DNA from: Syntrophales bacterium
Lineage (GTDB): Bacteria > Desulfobacterota > Syntrophia > Syntrophales > UBA8958
NCBI GenBank assembly: GCA_026417625.1
Contig: JAOACW010000008.1
Location: forward strand, 22,037-86,036
Length of the DNA: 64,000 nt
Reading direction: 5' to 3'
The translations under genes were made by a program, and so were the position numbers. The notes beneath the pieces were generated by a model that worked only from the letters and a program-made list of their open reading frames with translations, made no database searches and was not told the origin of the DNA. Below are positions 10,138 to 20,498 of this stretch, in pieces (the first letter of the stretch is position 1; each line of letters opens with the position of its first letter).

Positions 10138-11019
10138 GTGGCCGCACTCAAAGATTTAAGAAGGAAGATTCAGGCTGTACAAAAAACCAAGCAGATTACC
10201 AGAGCCATGAACATGGTGGCGGCCTCTAAGTTGAGGAATGCACAGCAGAGATTGGAGAGTTTTCGCCCCTACGCTGGCAAATTTATGGAAGTGTTGAATA
10301 GTTTGGCTCTTCGTGTAGATACCAGGTCACATCCTCTTCTTGCTGTGCGTCCACCCAGGAGGATCTGGGTTGTCTGCATAACTGCAGATCGTGGATTATG
10401 TGGTGGCTTTAATTCCAATATAATTAGGGCTACGGAGAGGTTTGTTCAGGTCAAGACTGCAGAGGGTGCTGATGTGACGGTGATCCCCGTTGGACGAAAG
10501 GGGAGAGATTATTTCCGCAAAAAACAGAAGATAATTTACCCCCGGGCAGATGTCATGGGAAGGTTTGATATGAGTCTTGCTGTTTCAATTGCCCGTGACA
10601 TTATACCCCCGTTCGTTCAGGAGGAGTATGATGAGTTATATGTGGTGTACAGCGAGTTCAGAAATACAATGGTTCAGCGACCTGCAGTGGTGAGGTTGTT
10701 ACCACTACCTGCCATTGGTTCAGAAGAGGCGGTTGACCCCGATAAGCGGATAGAGTATATTTACGAGCCCTCGGATGAGCTACTTCTGGATCAGTTGCTC
10801 CCGATGTATGTTCGGGTTTTGCTATTCCGAGCATTGCTTGAAACTTCGGCGGGGGAAAATGCTGCCCGGATGGTAGCGATGGATAATGCAACAAGGAACT
10901 GCGATGAGCTTATCAATTCCTTGACGCTTAAGATGAATAAGGCAAGGCAAGCAGCAATTACCGCGGAGCTGATGGACATAGTTGGCGGTACAGAGGCTCT
11001 AGCAAAAAGTAGAACCTAA
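10138..11019 (+). CDS. atpG: F-type ATP synthase subunit gamma
   Basis: The gamma subunit is the central rotor shaft. The 293-residue protein has the N-terminal motif LRRKIQAVQKTKQITRAMNMVAASKL and the C-terminal motif RMVAMDNATRNCDELINSLTLKMNKARQAAIT, which form the two rotor helices. The start is GTG 10138, preceded by AGGGGTGA. A 47-bp gap separates it from atpA. Confidence 0.96.
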   Translation: MAALKDLRRKIQAVQKTKQITRAMNMVAASKLRNAQQRLESFRPYAGKFMEVLNSLALRVDTRSHPLLAVRPPRRIWVVCITADRGLCGGFNSNIIRATERFVQVKTAEGADVTVIPVGRKGRDYFRKKQKIIYPRADVMGRFDMSLAVSIARDIIPPFVQEEYDELYVVYSEFRNTMVQRPAVVRLLPLPAIGSEEAVDPDKRIEYIYEPSDELLLDQLLPMYVRVLLFRALLETSAGENAARMVAMDNATRNCDELINSLTLKMNKARQAAITAELMDIVGGTEALAKSRT

Positions 11020-12465
<1,446 letters not shown>

Positions 12466-12485
12466 TTTGACACAGGGAGGAAAGG

Positions 12486-12893
12486 ATGGCCGATGATTTG
12501 TTATTAGAGCTCGTTACACCGGAGAAGCTTGCCTTTAGTGGGAAGGTGGAAGAGGTAACAATACCTGGATCTGAAGGAGAGTTCGGCGTACTGCGAGGTC
12601 ACGCAGCCCTTTTGAGTGCCGTTCAGGTTGGTGAATTGAGCTTCGTACATGAGAATAAAAGATACTATTATGCCGTTACAACGGGATATGCAGAGGTACT
12701 GTCAGGTAAAGTGACAGTTCTAGTGGAATCTGCAGAAAGGTCTGATACAATCGACAAAGATGAGGTTCGTAAACTCAAAGCGGAACTTGAGGCACAGCTC
12801 CAGAAGGTCTCAAAGGAGGATCCAAAGTTTTTGAAAATATCTGAGGAATTGAAGATCGCGGAAACACGTCTCAAAGTTGCAGAAAAAGCATGA
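12486..12893 (+). CDS. atpC: F-type ATP synthase subunit epsilon
   Basis: The epsilon subunit is part of the rotor and can inhibit ATP hydrolysis. The 135-residue protein has an N-terminal beta-sandwich (LLLELVTPEKLAFSGKVEEVTIPGSEGEFGVL) and a C-terminal two-helix domain rich in Lys and Glu. It is the last gene of the operon and is followed by a strong terminator. The start ATG has GGGAGGAAAGG upstream. Confidence 0.95.
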   Translation: MADDLLLELVTPEKLAFSGKVEEVTIPGSEGEFGVLRGHAALLSAVQVGELSFVHENKRYYYAVTTGYAEVLSGKVTVLVESAERSDTIDKDEVRKLKAELEAQLQKVSKEDPKFLKISEELKIAETRLKVAEKA

Positions 12894-12919
12894 TTGCTTG
12901 AAGTTTCACAGAGATATGG

Positions 12920-12946
12920 CCGGGTAACACTTTACCCGGTTTTTTT
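12920..12946 (+). terminator. intrinsic terminator of the atp operon
   Basis: A perfect 8-bp stem (CCGGGTAA at 12920-12927, TTACCCGG at 12932-12939) with a 4-nt loop is followed by seven T residues. It lies 27 bp after atpC and directly at the 3' end of the convergent greA, where it may work less well in the other direction because no T run follows on the minus strand. Confidence 0.9.
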
Positions 12947-13415
12947 ATATACAAATATCGAGAATTTGAATCGTTTTTTTACCGCCGGGTGTTTGCACCA
13001 CAACCGTATCACCAACAGTTTTGCCTATAAGAGCTTTACCAATGGGCGAAGTAACAGATATTTTGTTCTGGCTAATATCGGATTCAAAGGGGCCTACTAG
13101 TTTGTACGAAAGGATTTCTCCTGTATTTACATCTTCAATGGAAACTGTGGTTCCGAAGACGACTTTATCGGTGCTCAGGTTGCTCGTGTCTACTACCTCT
13201 ACAGAAGATAGGTTTGATTCCAACTCTTTTATTCTACTGTGTATGAACGCTTGACGTTCTTTGGCGGCAGTGTACTCGGCATTTTCAGATAGGTCGCCGT
13301 GCGCTCGCGCCGCTTCGATATCACGAATGTTTTCCTGCATGACTACAGTTTTAAGATATTCCAATTCTTTTTTTAATTTCTCATAACCTTCTTTTGTGAT
13401 CGGGACTTTTCTCAT
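12945..13415 (-). CDS. greA: transcription elongation factor GreA
   Basis: GreA restarts backtracked RNA polymerase by stimulating transcript cleavage. From ATG 13415 the protein has about 156 residues and starts MRKVPITKEGYEKLKKELEYL, matching the family N-terminus. It has the coiled-coil tip AARAHGDLSENAEYTAAKERQ with its acidic pair, and the C-terminal domain VTSPIGKALIGKTVGDTVVVQTPGG. An upstream ATG at 13427 is in frame, but the 13415 start has a GGGA site at proper spacing and fits the family better. Convergent with the atp operon. Confidence 0.95.
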   Translation of the reverse strand: MRKVPITKEGYEKLKKELEYLKTVVMQENIRDIEAARAHGDLSENAEYTAAKERQAFIHSRIKELESNLSSVEVVDTSNLSTDKVVFGTTVSIEDVNTGEILSYKLVGPFESDISQNKISVTSPIGKALIGKTVGDTVVVQTPGGKKTIQILDICI

Positions 13416-13538
13416 GTGTAATCCCATTTTAATTTTTCTGCGGAAAGCTAATGAAGTTAAGACGTATTGTCAAGGGTAAAGTAACTTATAGCTTGTAGGA
13501 CTCATTAATCTGTGTTAGCAAAAGAGTCGAATATCCTT

Positions 13539-14534
13539 ATGAAGGACAGATCCGGCAGAAAGATAAACTACCTCAGGATTTCTGTTACCGATAGATGTAA
13601 TTTGCGCTGTCTTTACTGTATGCCCGAGGGGGAACTATCCGTCATTCCCCAAAAGGATATCCTAAGCTATGAGGAAATGTTACGTGTTGTAAAAGTGGCG
13701 GTTAAGCTTGGTATACGTAAGGTTCGCGTAACGGGAGGAGAACCTCTGGTGAGGAAGAGGATAGACTACTTTTTAAAACAACTCTCCACGCTGGAGGGGC
13801 TTTTTGAGATTACAATGACCACCAACGGGACTCTACTAGGAGAATTTCTTGACTGTCTAAAGTGGTCTGGTGTGAGTCGAGTAAATGTGAGTCTCGACTC
13901 CCTGGATGGAGATAAATACCGTTTCATTACCGGTGGTGGAAATCTAAAAGATGTGTTGTTTGGGTTATACACAGCTGTGACACGGGGTTTGTTTCCACTT
14001 AAGGTTAATGTAGTGATGATTAGGGGATTCAATGATGATGAGATTCTTGATTTTGTTCGTTTTTCAAACGAAGTGCCTTGTGAGATTCGTTTCATTGAGC
14101 TCATGCCTGTCTGCGAGATAATGAATGGTTATCACGAGAAATTCATTTCCATTCAGGAAGTTATGAGCGTTATAAAAGAGCATTATAATCTAGAGCTCCT
14201 TCCTCCTACCCATGATGAGAGTAGTGGTCCTGCTCGAAGGTATAGAATAAAAAATCAGGAGGGCATCGTCGGTTTTATAGGTCCTATGAGTGATAATTTC
14301 TGTGAGAACTGCAACCGCATTAGACTTACGGCGGATGGGTATTTACGCCCTTGTCTCTTTTCAGATAGGGAGGTTGATGTCAAAAGGATGCTGCGGAGTA
14401 GTTCGGAGGATAAAGAAATAGCGGTAGCGATTGAGGAGGCGGTGAGAAAAAAGCCCCAAAGAGGGACACAATGCCATGCACAACACCAATTTTCCCTTCC
14501 GGTAGGACGACCTATGTGTGTCATAGGTGGGTAG
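13539..14534 (+). CDS. moaA: GTP 3',8-cyclase MoaA (molybdenum cofactor synthesis)
   Basis: MoaA is the radical SAM enzyme converting GTP to 3',8-cyclo-GTP, the first step to molybdopterin. It has the N-terminal cluster motif CNLRCLYC, the GGEPLVR motif, and the C-terminal second cluster CENCNRIRLTADGYLRPCLF. It ends in Gly-Gly (CVIGG), the conserved MoaA tail. An ATG at 13539 gives the usual MKDRSGRKINYLRISVTDRCN start; an in-frame GTG at 13512 would add nine residues. No other mo genes are nearby. The stop is followed by the next radical SAM gene after 25 bp. Confidence 0.95.
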   Translation: MKDRSGRKINYLRISVTDRCNLRCLYCMPEGELSVIPQKDILSYEEMLRVVKVAVKLGIRKVRVTGGEPLVRKRIDYFLKQLSTLEGLFEITMTTNGTLLGEFLDCLKWSGVSRVNVSLDSLDGDKYRFITGGGNLKDVLFGLYTAVTRGLFPLKVNVVMIRGFNDDEILDFVRFSNEVPCEIRFIELMPVCEIMNGYHEKFISIQEVMSVIKEHYNLELLPPTHDESSGPARRYRIKNQEGIVGFIGPMSDNFCENCNRIRLTADGYLRPCLFSDREVDVKRMLRSSSEDKEIAVAIEEAVRKKPQRGTQCHAQHQFSLPVGRPMCVIGG

Positions 14535-14559
14535 TGAGGTGTTTCAGGAGGAATGTGTT

Positions 14560-15567
14560 ATGCACGAAGCAATGTTGTACGAGAGAGGGGAAAATAAAGA
14601 GATTAGGTGTAATTTATGTGCCCATAGGTGTAGGATAAGTTTAGGACGACGCGGTGTGTGTGGGGTAAGGGAGAATGTGGATGGGACACTTTACTCACTC
14701 GTATACGGTAAGCTGATTGCAGAGAACGTTGATCCAATCGAGAAGAAACCACTCTTTCACATTTATCCAGGCTCACGTTCTTATTCCATTGCGACCGTGG
14801 GGTGCAATTTTCGTTGCCTCTTTTGTCAGAATGCTGACATTTCCCAGATGCCACGGGAAACCGGTGAAATTATGGGGAGAAAGGCAACACCTGAAGAGGT
14901 TGTGGAAAGGGCCATCCGTTCAGGATCTCGTACAGTTGCCTATACTTATACCGAGCCCACAGTATTTTTTGAATTCGCCTTTGATGTGGCTACATACGCC
15001 GCCAAAAGAGGTTTGAAAAACGTTTTCGTCACCAACGGCTATATGACTCATGAGGCACTGGAAACAATCGCTCCTGTTCTTCATGGTGCAAATGTGGATC
15101 TTAAGTCTTTTCAGGAGGAATTTTACATCAAACAGTGCGGAGCTAAATTATCACCCGTACTGGATTCTCTCAAAAAGATGAAAGAACTTGGCATCTGGGT
15201 GGAAGTGACTACTCTGATCATACCAGGTTTGAACGACAGTAAAGAAGAACTCAGAAAAATTGCGGAGTTTGTTCTGAGTCTTGGAAGGGAAACACCCTGG
15301 CATGTAAGCCGTTTCTATCCCCGTTACAAGGTGTTGGATAAGCATCCCACCCCTATAGAAACCGTGTATAAAGCCCTTAAAATAGGCAGGGATGTGGGGC
15401 TTAAGTACGTGTACAGCGGAAACATCCCCGGTGGCGAGGGAGAGGATACTTTCTGTGCTAACTGTGGCAAAACCCTCGTATCACGATATGGATACTTAAT
15501 AAAAGGGTACTATGTGAAGGATGGTCGTTGTTCGTACTGTGGAGAAACACTGGACGGTATTTTTTAA
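14560..15567 (+). CDS. amrS: AmmeMemoRadiSam-type radical SAM enzyme (AmrS-like)
   Basis: This belongs to the AmrS subgroup of glycyl-radical-activator-like radical SAM proteins; its reaction is not established. The 335-residue protein has an N-terminal Cys pair motif (CNLCAHRCRISLGRRGVCGVRENVDG), the radical SAM core motif CNFRCLFCQN, and a C-terminal rubredoxin-like Cys set (CANCGK and CSYCGE). ATG 14560 is chosen because AGGAGG sits 8 nt upstream; the open frame reaches back to 14527. The usual partner domains AMMECR1 and Memo are not in this window. It directly follows moaA. Confidence 0.88.
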   Translation: MHEAMLYERGENKEIRCNLCAHRCRISLGRRGVCGVRENVDGTLYSLVYGKLIAENVDPIEKKPLFHIYPGSRSYSIATVGCNFRCLFCQNADISQMPRETGEIMGRKATPEEVVERAIRSGSRTVAYTYTEPTVFFEFAFDVATYAAKRGLKNVFVTNGYMTHEALETIAPVLHGANVDLKSFQEEFYIKQCGAKLSPVLDSLKKMKELGIWVEVTTLIIPGLNDSKEELRKIAEFVLSLGRETPWHVSRFYPRYKVLDKHPTPIETVYKALKIGRDVGLKYVYSGNIPGGEGEDTFCANCGKTLVSRYGYLIKGYYVKDGRCSYCGETLDGIF

Positions 15568-15582
15568 CGCCACCCTGAAGAT

Positions 15583-15840
15583 TCATTCGGACGGAGTATC
15601 CCACGGAATTTCTCCCTCCTCAAAAGATTTGAGCAGAATATCTTTAGCGCGGGCTTCATCTGTCTCTGAGACAAAGATTTTAACTTCACCGAGGCCATCT
15701 ATTGTTATACCATAAATGGGACCTGCAGCGTCGTATTTTAACCTTGTAGGAATTCCCTCTGATTCTAGTCTGCCAGTGATGATACTGGCTTCTAACATAC
15801 CAGATGCTGTGTATATGTATACCCAACGCTGTTCATCCAT
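15583..15840 (-). CDS. DUF2007 family small protein
   Basis: This is a small soluble protein of about 85 residues matching the putative signal-transducing DUF2007 family (WVYIYTASGMLEASIITGRLESEGIPTRLKYDAAG, then GEVKIFVSETDEARAKDIL). Its role is unknown. Start ATG 15840 has AAGGA at suitable spacing; an in-frame ATG at 15861 would add MSVRIHD. It is convergent with the upstream radical SAM gene and divergent from smc. Confidence 0.75.
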   Translation of the reverse strand: MDEQRWVYIYTASGMLEASIITGRLESEGIPTRLKYDAAGPIYGITIDGLGEVKIFVSETDEARAKDILLKSFEEGEIPWDTPSE

Positions 15841-15861
15841 ATCATGGATCCTTACACTCAT

Positions 15862-15890
15862 TTGACACTTCTGTGAAGATACAACATATT
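15862..15890 (+). promoter_or_regulatory. probable sigma-70 promoter for smc
   Basis: TTGACA at 15862-15867 and CATATT at 15885-15890 are 17 nt apart, pointing at smc 77 bp downstream. The -10 box lies inside the left arm of the inverted repeat 15879-15925. Confidence 0.5.
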
Positions 15891-15925
15891 GTGTTTTTTG
15901 TTTTTTTAGGCCATATATGTTGTAT
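15879..15925. repeat. inverted repeat in the smc upstream region
   Basis: ATACAACATAT at 15879-15889 is matched exactly by its reverse complement ATATGTTGTAT at 15915-15925, with 25 nt between. The left arm covers the -10 box of the likely smc promoter, so the pair could be an operator. T runs in the spacer and after the second arm make a weak terminator an alternative. Confidence 0.5.
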
Positions 15926-15966
15926 TTCTTGTTTACGTGCAGGTTTTTTTCTGTTAATTTAGGGAC

Positions 15967-18900
15967 ATGAGATTAACGCGGATAGAGATATTCGGTTTCA
16001 AATCATTTAGGGACCGCGTTATTTTTGATTTTCCGGGGGGTATTACCGCAATAGTTGGTCCCAATGGAGCCGGAAAAAGTAATTTCGTTGACGCGCTGCG
16101 GTGGGTAATGGGTGAACAGAGAATAAGGTCCTTGCGGGGTAAAAGTATGCAGGATGTGCTTTTTGCTGGGACTGATCAAATGCAACCCTCGAATTTGGCC
16201 GAGGTATCCATCATTCTCAATCGCCGTCCCGATTTTTCTTTTCCTTCTCCTTATGAGAGCTGTGATGAAGTAATGATAACGAGACGTCTTTACCGGGATG
16301 GAGAAAGTGAATACGAAATAAATCGTGTGTCTTGTCGTTTGTCGGATGTTCGGGAATTTTTCATGGGAACCGGTGTTGGTTCTCGATCGTATGCGGTCAT
16401 TGAGCAAAATAACATATTTGACCTGGTGGAGGCGCGGCCAGAGGATAGGCGGTATTTCATTGAAGAAGCTGCGGGCATATCCAAGTACAAGAGCCGCAGA
16501 GAAGAAGCAATGCGAAAAATGGAAGCAGCGAAGCAGAATCTTCTACGGGTGAATGACGTTCTTAAAGAAGTAAAAACGAATCTAAATTCCCTGAAGCGTC
16601 AAGCCAGAAGAGCAGAGCAATTTAGGTCTCTGAAAAATGCAGTCAGGGAGAATGAGATCCTTTTAGCGCGGTATGTAAACGGCGAATTGCTTGCCTCAAA
16701 AATGGAGCTGCTGAAGGAGTTGGAGGTTCTGACAGAGAAGGTTGAGGGGCTGGAGATTCAATTGAACCAGATTGAACTTATTAGGGAGGAAGGAAAAATA
16801 AAGTTGATAGATCTTGAAGGGCGTCGGGAACTTTTTGAAAAGGATCTCTTCAATTTTAAACATCAAATCGAGTTGAAGGAGAAGGAGATAGAATACTCAG
16901 AGAGCAAAATAGAGGAATTGATCAGGGACAGGGAAAGATGGGTCTCTGTCAGTTTGAAGGGAAAGGAGAGACTTGAAATAATTGAAAAAAACATTTTGGA
17001 ATGGAACGAACGTATCGCCAATATCGAGATGGAACTTTCTATGAAGAGAAAAAACATTGAAAAGTTGGAGTATGAAGTTAGAAAGTGGCGTGAAGAGGAA
17101 TGGAAGATTAGGAAGATGATCGATGAGAAGAAGAAACAGTACGTTGATATAGTAGCGGAAAGAGCGAGATTGAAGAATATGATTTTAATGTTTAACCGTA
17201 CACTTGATGAAATGGAAAAGAGGCTAAATAGGGAGAAAGAAGAATTATCCAAACACGATCTTCAGTTGCAAGAGTTGAAAAAGAAGGAAAGTGCAATTCT
17301 AAAAGAATTGCAGGATTGGGAGAAGCGTGTTCTTGAGTTACAGAGCATGAAAGATGAAACATCTGAAAAAGAGAAAGATTTAAAAACAGTCACCGAAAAG
17401 CTTGATTTAATACTGGCTGAACTGAAAGATGAATTCGGTCATAAATCCACGCGGCTTAATTCTTTGAGGGAGTTTCATGATAGTTACGCATGGTGCAACG
17501 AAGCTACGCGTAATCTTCTAAAGATTAATAATCAGGAGTCCTCGTTGTGCTTTTTAGGATTGGTTGCAGATTTTATATCTGTACCACCTCCATATGAAAG
17601 GGCTGTGGAGGCTGTGTTAGGTGAAAAACTTGGATATGTTATTGTTAAAAACCCCGAGGATGGGGTTTCTGCTATTGAGTTATTGAAAAGACAGGCCTTA
17701 GGGAGAACTACATTTGTTCCTCTGGAGTTGAGGATTAGAAAAAGTGTAGATCAATCTTCTGAATGTCTGGAAGGTGTTGTGAAACTAATTAACTTCGTGG
17801 ATGTTAGGGAAGAGTTTAGGCCTGTAGTGGAGTTTTTACTCGGCGATGTTATTTTGATACCTGATCTGAGGTCAGGTCTTAACCTTTGGAGGCAGAACGG
17901 TTTTCGTGGAACTTTTGTAACACCAGATGGGGACTTAATCACATCCAGTGGGCTTCTGAGTGGAGGTAGTGCTGGAGCAAATGAGCGGTATCCGCTTAAG
18001 GACAGAAGGGAAATGCGCGAACTGGAGTTATCTGTCCAAGATTTGAGGGCAACAATTGATAGTCTTACAGAAAAACGCCGATTGATCAAAGAAGAACAGG
18101 ATAACTGCCATGTTACTTTAGCCAGGATTTCAGAGGAATTGCATGGGATTGAGATTAAGTGCAGCGGTCTTCGAAAGGATCTGGAAAAGGTTCATGAGGA
18201 CCTTAGGAGAGCAGAGAGGGCACAGCTTGTTGGTAGGCTTAATGTGGAGCAGTTACTTCAGGATAAGATGGGATACGTTGATCAAAAGAAAAATGCTGAA
18301 GGTCATCTTGCTAAGATTCAAGAAGAAGTGGAATTCTTCGATGGCGAGCTAACTTCCATGGAATCACACTTGGATGAGATTGTGAGAACTATCCATGATA
18401 ATGAGAGGAATTTGACTGAGGAAAAGGTTCAGTTAGTAAAAATTGAAGGAAACTTGAAAACGGCTATCAGAGAGAGGGAGTTACAGCTTAGAGACAAGAA
18501 GAAGATCCTTGAAAGTGTTTCCGAGGGTGAAAAGCAGATGATTTATCTGGATGAGAGGATATCGGAAATAAAAAGGAAAATAGCCGAAGACAAAAAGTTT
18601 ATTGTAGAAACTCATGCTAGTTATTTAAATGCTGAGAAGAATCTGCAGTTACTTTTGGAGGAACTCAATGAACTCCGGGGGAAGCAAAATGATCTCGAGC
18701 AGGAGATCAAATCTATAAGGGCAAAGAGGGATGAAAAAACTGAAGAGTTGAGAAATGTGAAGGTAGAATTGGACCGAATTAAGAGTCAGTCCGATGCCCT
18801 GAGGCGGATGATAGGGGATAAGTACGGCGTAGACATTTCAAAGGATGATCGAATTGTTTCTCTTGAGTCAGAAGAAGTAGAAAGGATAGAGGCTAAATTG

Positions 18901-19521
18901 AGGAAGGACAGAGAAGAATTGGATAATTTTGGAGAAGTAAATCTCCTTGCCATAGATGAATACGAGCAGGTTAAATCGAGGTACGACTTTCTCACATCTC
19001 AGGTTTCTGATTTAAATAATTCTATCGCTACCTTGCAGAGGACAATTGCTCGGATCAATAGAGACTCCAGGGAAAGGTTTGCGGAAACATATAACGGTAT
19101 CAATGGGTGTTTCCAAGAGGTGTTTTCCCGAATGTTTCCGGGAGGTAAGGCAGAATTGATACTTACGGATGAGAGTGATCTTCTTGAGACAGGTGTGGAT
19201 ATAAGTGTCCGCCTGCCCGGGAAAAAGGTTCAAAATATTTCGCTACTTTCCGGCGGTGAGAAATCAATGATCTCCATTGCGCTGATCATGGCTATTTTGA
19301 TTTACAAACCGGCTCCTTTTCTTGTTCTCGACGAAGTAGATGCTGCACTCGACGATTCAAACATTGATACCTTCACTGTTTTACTTCAAGAAATAGCCGC
19401 GAGATCGCAGATAATATTAATTACACATAATAAGAGAACGATGGGTATAGCTGATCATATTTACGGCATTACAATGGAAAGGAAGGGTGTATCCACTGTT
19501 GTTTCAGTAAAAATGAAGTAA
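15967..19521 (+). CDS. smc: chromosome segregation ATPase SMC
   Basis: SMC organises and segregates the chromosome as the core of bacterial condensin. At 1184 residues it has normal length. The N-terminus has the FKSFRDRVIFDF start and the P-loop GPNGAGKSN. Two long coiled coils (about 165-500 and 670-1010) flank a hinge (about 520-640). The C-terminal ATPase half has the signature LLSGGEKSM and Walker B FLVLDEVDAALDDSN. Kleisin partners ScpA and ScpB are not in the window. It is followed after 32 bp by ftsY, a common pairing. Confidence 0.97.
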   Translation: MRLTRIEIFGFKSFRDRVIFDFPGGITAIVGPNGAGKSNFVDALRWVMGEQRIRSLRGKSMQDVLFAGTDQMQPSNLAEVSIILNRRPDFSFPSPYESCDEVMITRRLYRDGESEYEINRVSCRLSDVREFFMGTGVGSRSYAVIEQNNIFDLVEARPEDRRYFIEEAAGISKYKSRREEAMRKMEAAKQNLLRVNDVLKEVKTNLNSLKRQARRAEQFRSLKNAVRENEILLARYVNGELLASKMELLKELEVLTEKVEGLEIQLNQIELIREEGKIKLIDLEGRRELFEKDLFNFKHQIELKEKEIEYSESKIEELIRDRERWVSVSLKGKERLEIIEKNILEWNERIANIEMELSMKRKNIEKLEYEVRKWREEEWKIRKMIDEKKKQYVDIVAERARLKNMILMFNRTLDEMEKRLNREKEELSKHDLQLQELKKKESAILKELQDWEKRVLELQSMKDETSEKEKDLKTVTEKLDLILAELKDEFGHKSTRLNSLREFHDSYAWCNEATRNLLKINNQESSLCFLGLVADFISVPPPYERAVEAVLGEKLGYVIVKNPEDGVSAIELLKRQALGRTTFVPLELRIRKSVDQSSECLEGVVKLINFVDVREEFRPVVEFLLGDVILIPDLRSGLNLWRQNGFRGTFVTPDGDLITSSGLLSGGSAGANERYPLKDRREMRELELSVQDLRATIDSLTEKRRLIKEEQDNCHVTLARISEELHGIEIKCSGLRKDLEKVHEDLRRAERAQLVGRLNVEQLLQDKMGYVDQKKNAEGHLAKIQEEVEFFDGELTSMESHLDEIVRTIHDNERNLTEEKVQLVKIEGNLKTAIRERELQLRDKKKILESVSEGEKQMIYLDERISEIKRKIAEDKKFIVETHASYLNAEKNLQLLLEELNELRGKQNDLEQEIKSIRAKRDEKTEELRNVKVELDRIKSQSDALRRMIGDKYGVDISKDDRIVSLESEEVERIEAKLRKDREELDNFGEVNLLAIDEYEQVKSRYDFLTSQVSDLNNSIATLQRTIARINRDSRERFAETYNGINGCFQEVFSRMFPGGKAELILTDESDLLETGVDISVRLPGKKVQNISLLSGGEKSMISIALIMAILIYKPAPFLVLDEVDAALDDSNIDTFTVLLQEIAARSQIILITHNKRTMGIADHIYGITMERKGVSTVVSVKMK

Positions 19522-19553
19522 AAGAAAATTTTACAAGAAAAAGTGTAGATAAA

Positions 19554-20498
19554 ATGTTGAGTGAAAAAAAAGGTTTCATTGATCGTTTGAAGCAGGGTCT
19601 TGAAAAGACCCGCAAATTACTTTTCACAGATATAAACGAAATCCTGTTCAGAAATAGGAAGATCGATCAGAGCCTCTACGATGAATTAGAGGAGATTCTG
19701 ATTAAGGCTGATATCGGTCCTGCCTTAACTTTTGAACTCATAGATAGAGTGAAAGATCACGTAAGAAGGAAAGAAATAATCAGTGCAAATGAGCTTATAC
19801 CGGTTTTAAAAGAAATAATGAGGGATATACTTATTAGGTGTGAAGAACCATTGGTTATCCCTGATAACGTTCTCTATACGATCATGGTAGTTGGGGTAAA
19901 TGGAACGGGAAAGACAACAACGATAGCCAAACTTGCCCATGAGTTCAAACAGAAAGGGAAGTCTGTGATGCTTGTGGCTGCCGATACCTTTAGAGCCGCT
20001 GCGATCGAGCAGCTGGATATGTGGAGCAAAAGGGTAGGCGTAGCCATGATAAGTCAAAAAGTCAATGCCGATCCTGCGGCGGTGATTTATGATGGTTTGC
20101 AGGCGGCAAAGGCAAGAGGTATAAACATCGTAATAGTTGATACAGCGGGACGTCTTCATACAAAAGTTAATTTAATGGAGGAGCTCAAGAAAATAAGGCG
20201 TATCATGGCAAGGGAACTTCCCGGAGCACCCCATGAGGTATTACTCGTTATTGATGCAACAACCGGTCAAAATGGCATTGTACAGGCTCGAACGTTCAAA
20301 GAGGAGGCAGGTGTTACAGGTATTGCCCTTACGAAGCTTGATGGAACGGCGAAAGGAGGAGTTATTCTTCGCATTGCCAGTGAACTGCGAATACCGATTC
20401 GGTACATTGGTATAGGTGAGGGATTGGATGATCTCAGGCCTTTTAGTGCTCGCGAGTTTGTGGATGCCCTTTTTGAGGAGAAGGAAAGTGGAGAATGA
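19554..20498 (+). CDS. ftsY: signal recognition particle receptor FtsY
   Basis: FtsY is the SRP receptor GTPase that delivers ribosomes to the translocon. The 314-residue protein lacks a long acidic A domain, so it is the short form. It has the four-helix N domain, then the G domain with GVNGTGKTTTIAKLA, the DTFRAAAIEQL motif, DTAGRLHTKVNLMEEL and TKLDGTAKGG. The stop codon overlaps the start of ftcD by four bases. Confidence 0.96.
   Translation: MLSEKKGFIDRLKQGLEKTRKLLFTDINEILFRNRKIDQSLYDELEEILIKADIGPALTFELIDRVKDHVRRKEIISANELIPVLKEIMRDILIRCEEPLVIPDNVLYTIMVVGVNGTGKTTTIAKLAHEFKQKGKSVMLVAADTFRAAAIEQLDMWSKRVGVAMISQKVNADPAAVIYDGLQAAKARGINIVIVDTAGRLHTKVNLMEELKKIRRIMARELPGAPHEVLLVIDATTGQNGIVQARTFKEEAGVTGIALTKLDGTAKGGVILRIASELRIPIRYIGIGEGLDDLRPFSAREFVDALFEEKESGE

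Noticed and set aside
12894..13100. 68-codon frame after atpC
   Set aside because: It runs through the atp terminator and antisense to greA; no family features.
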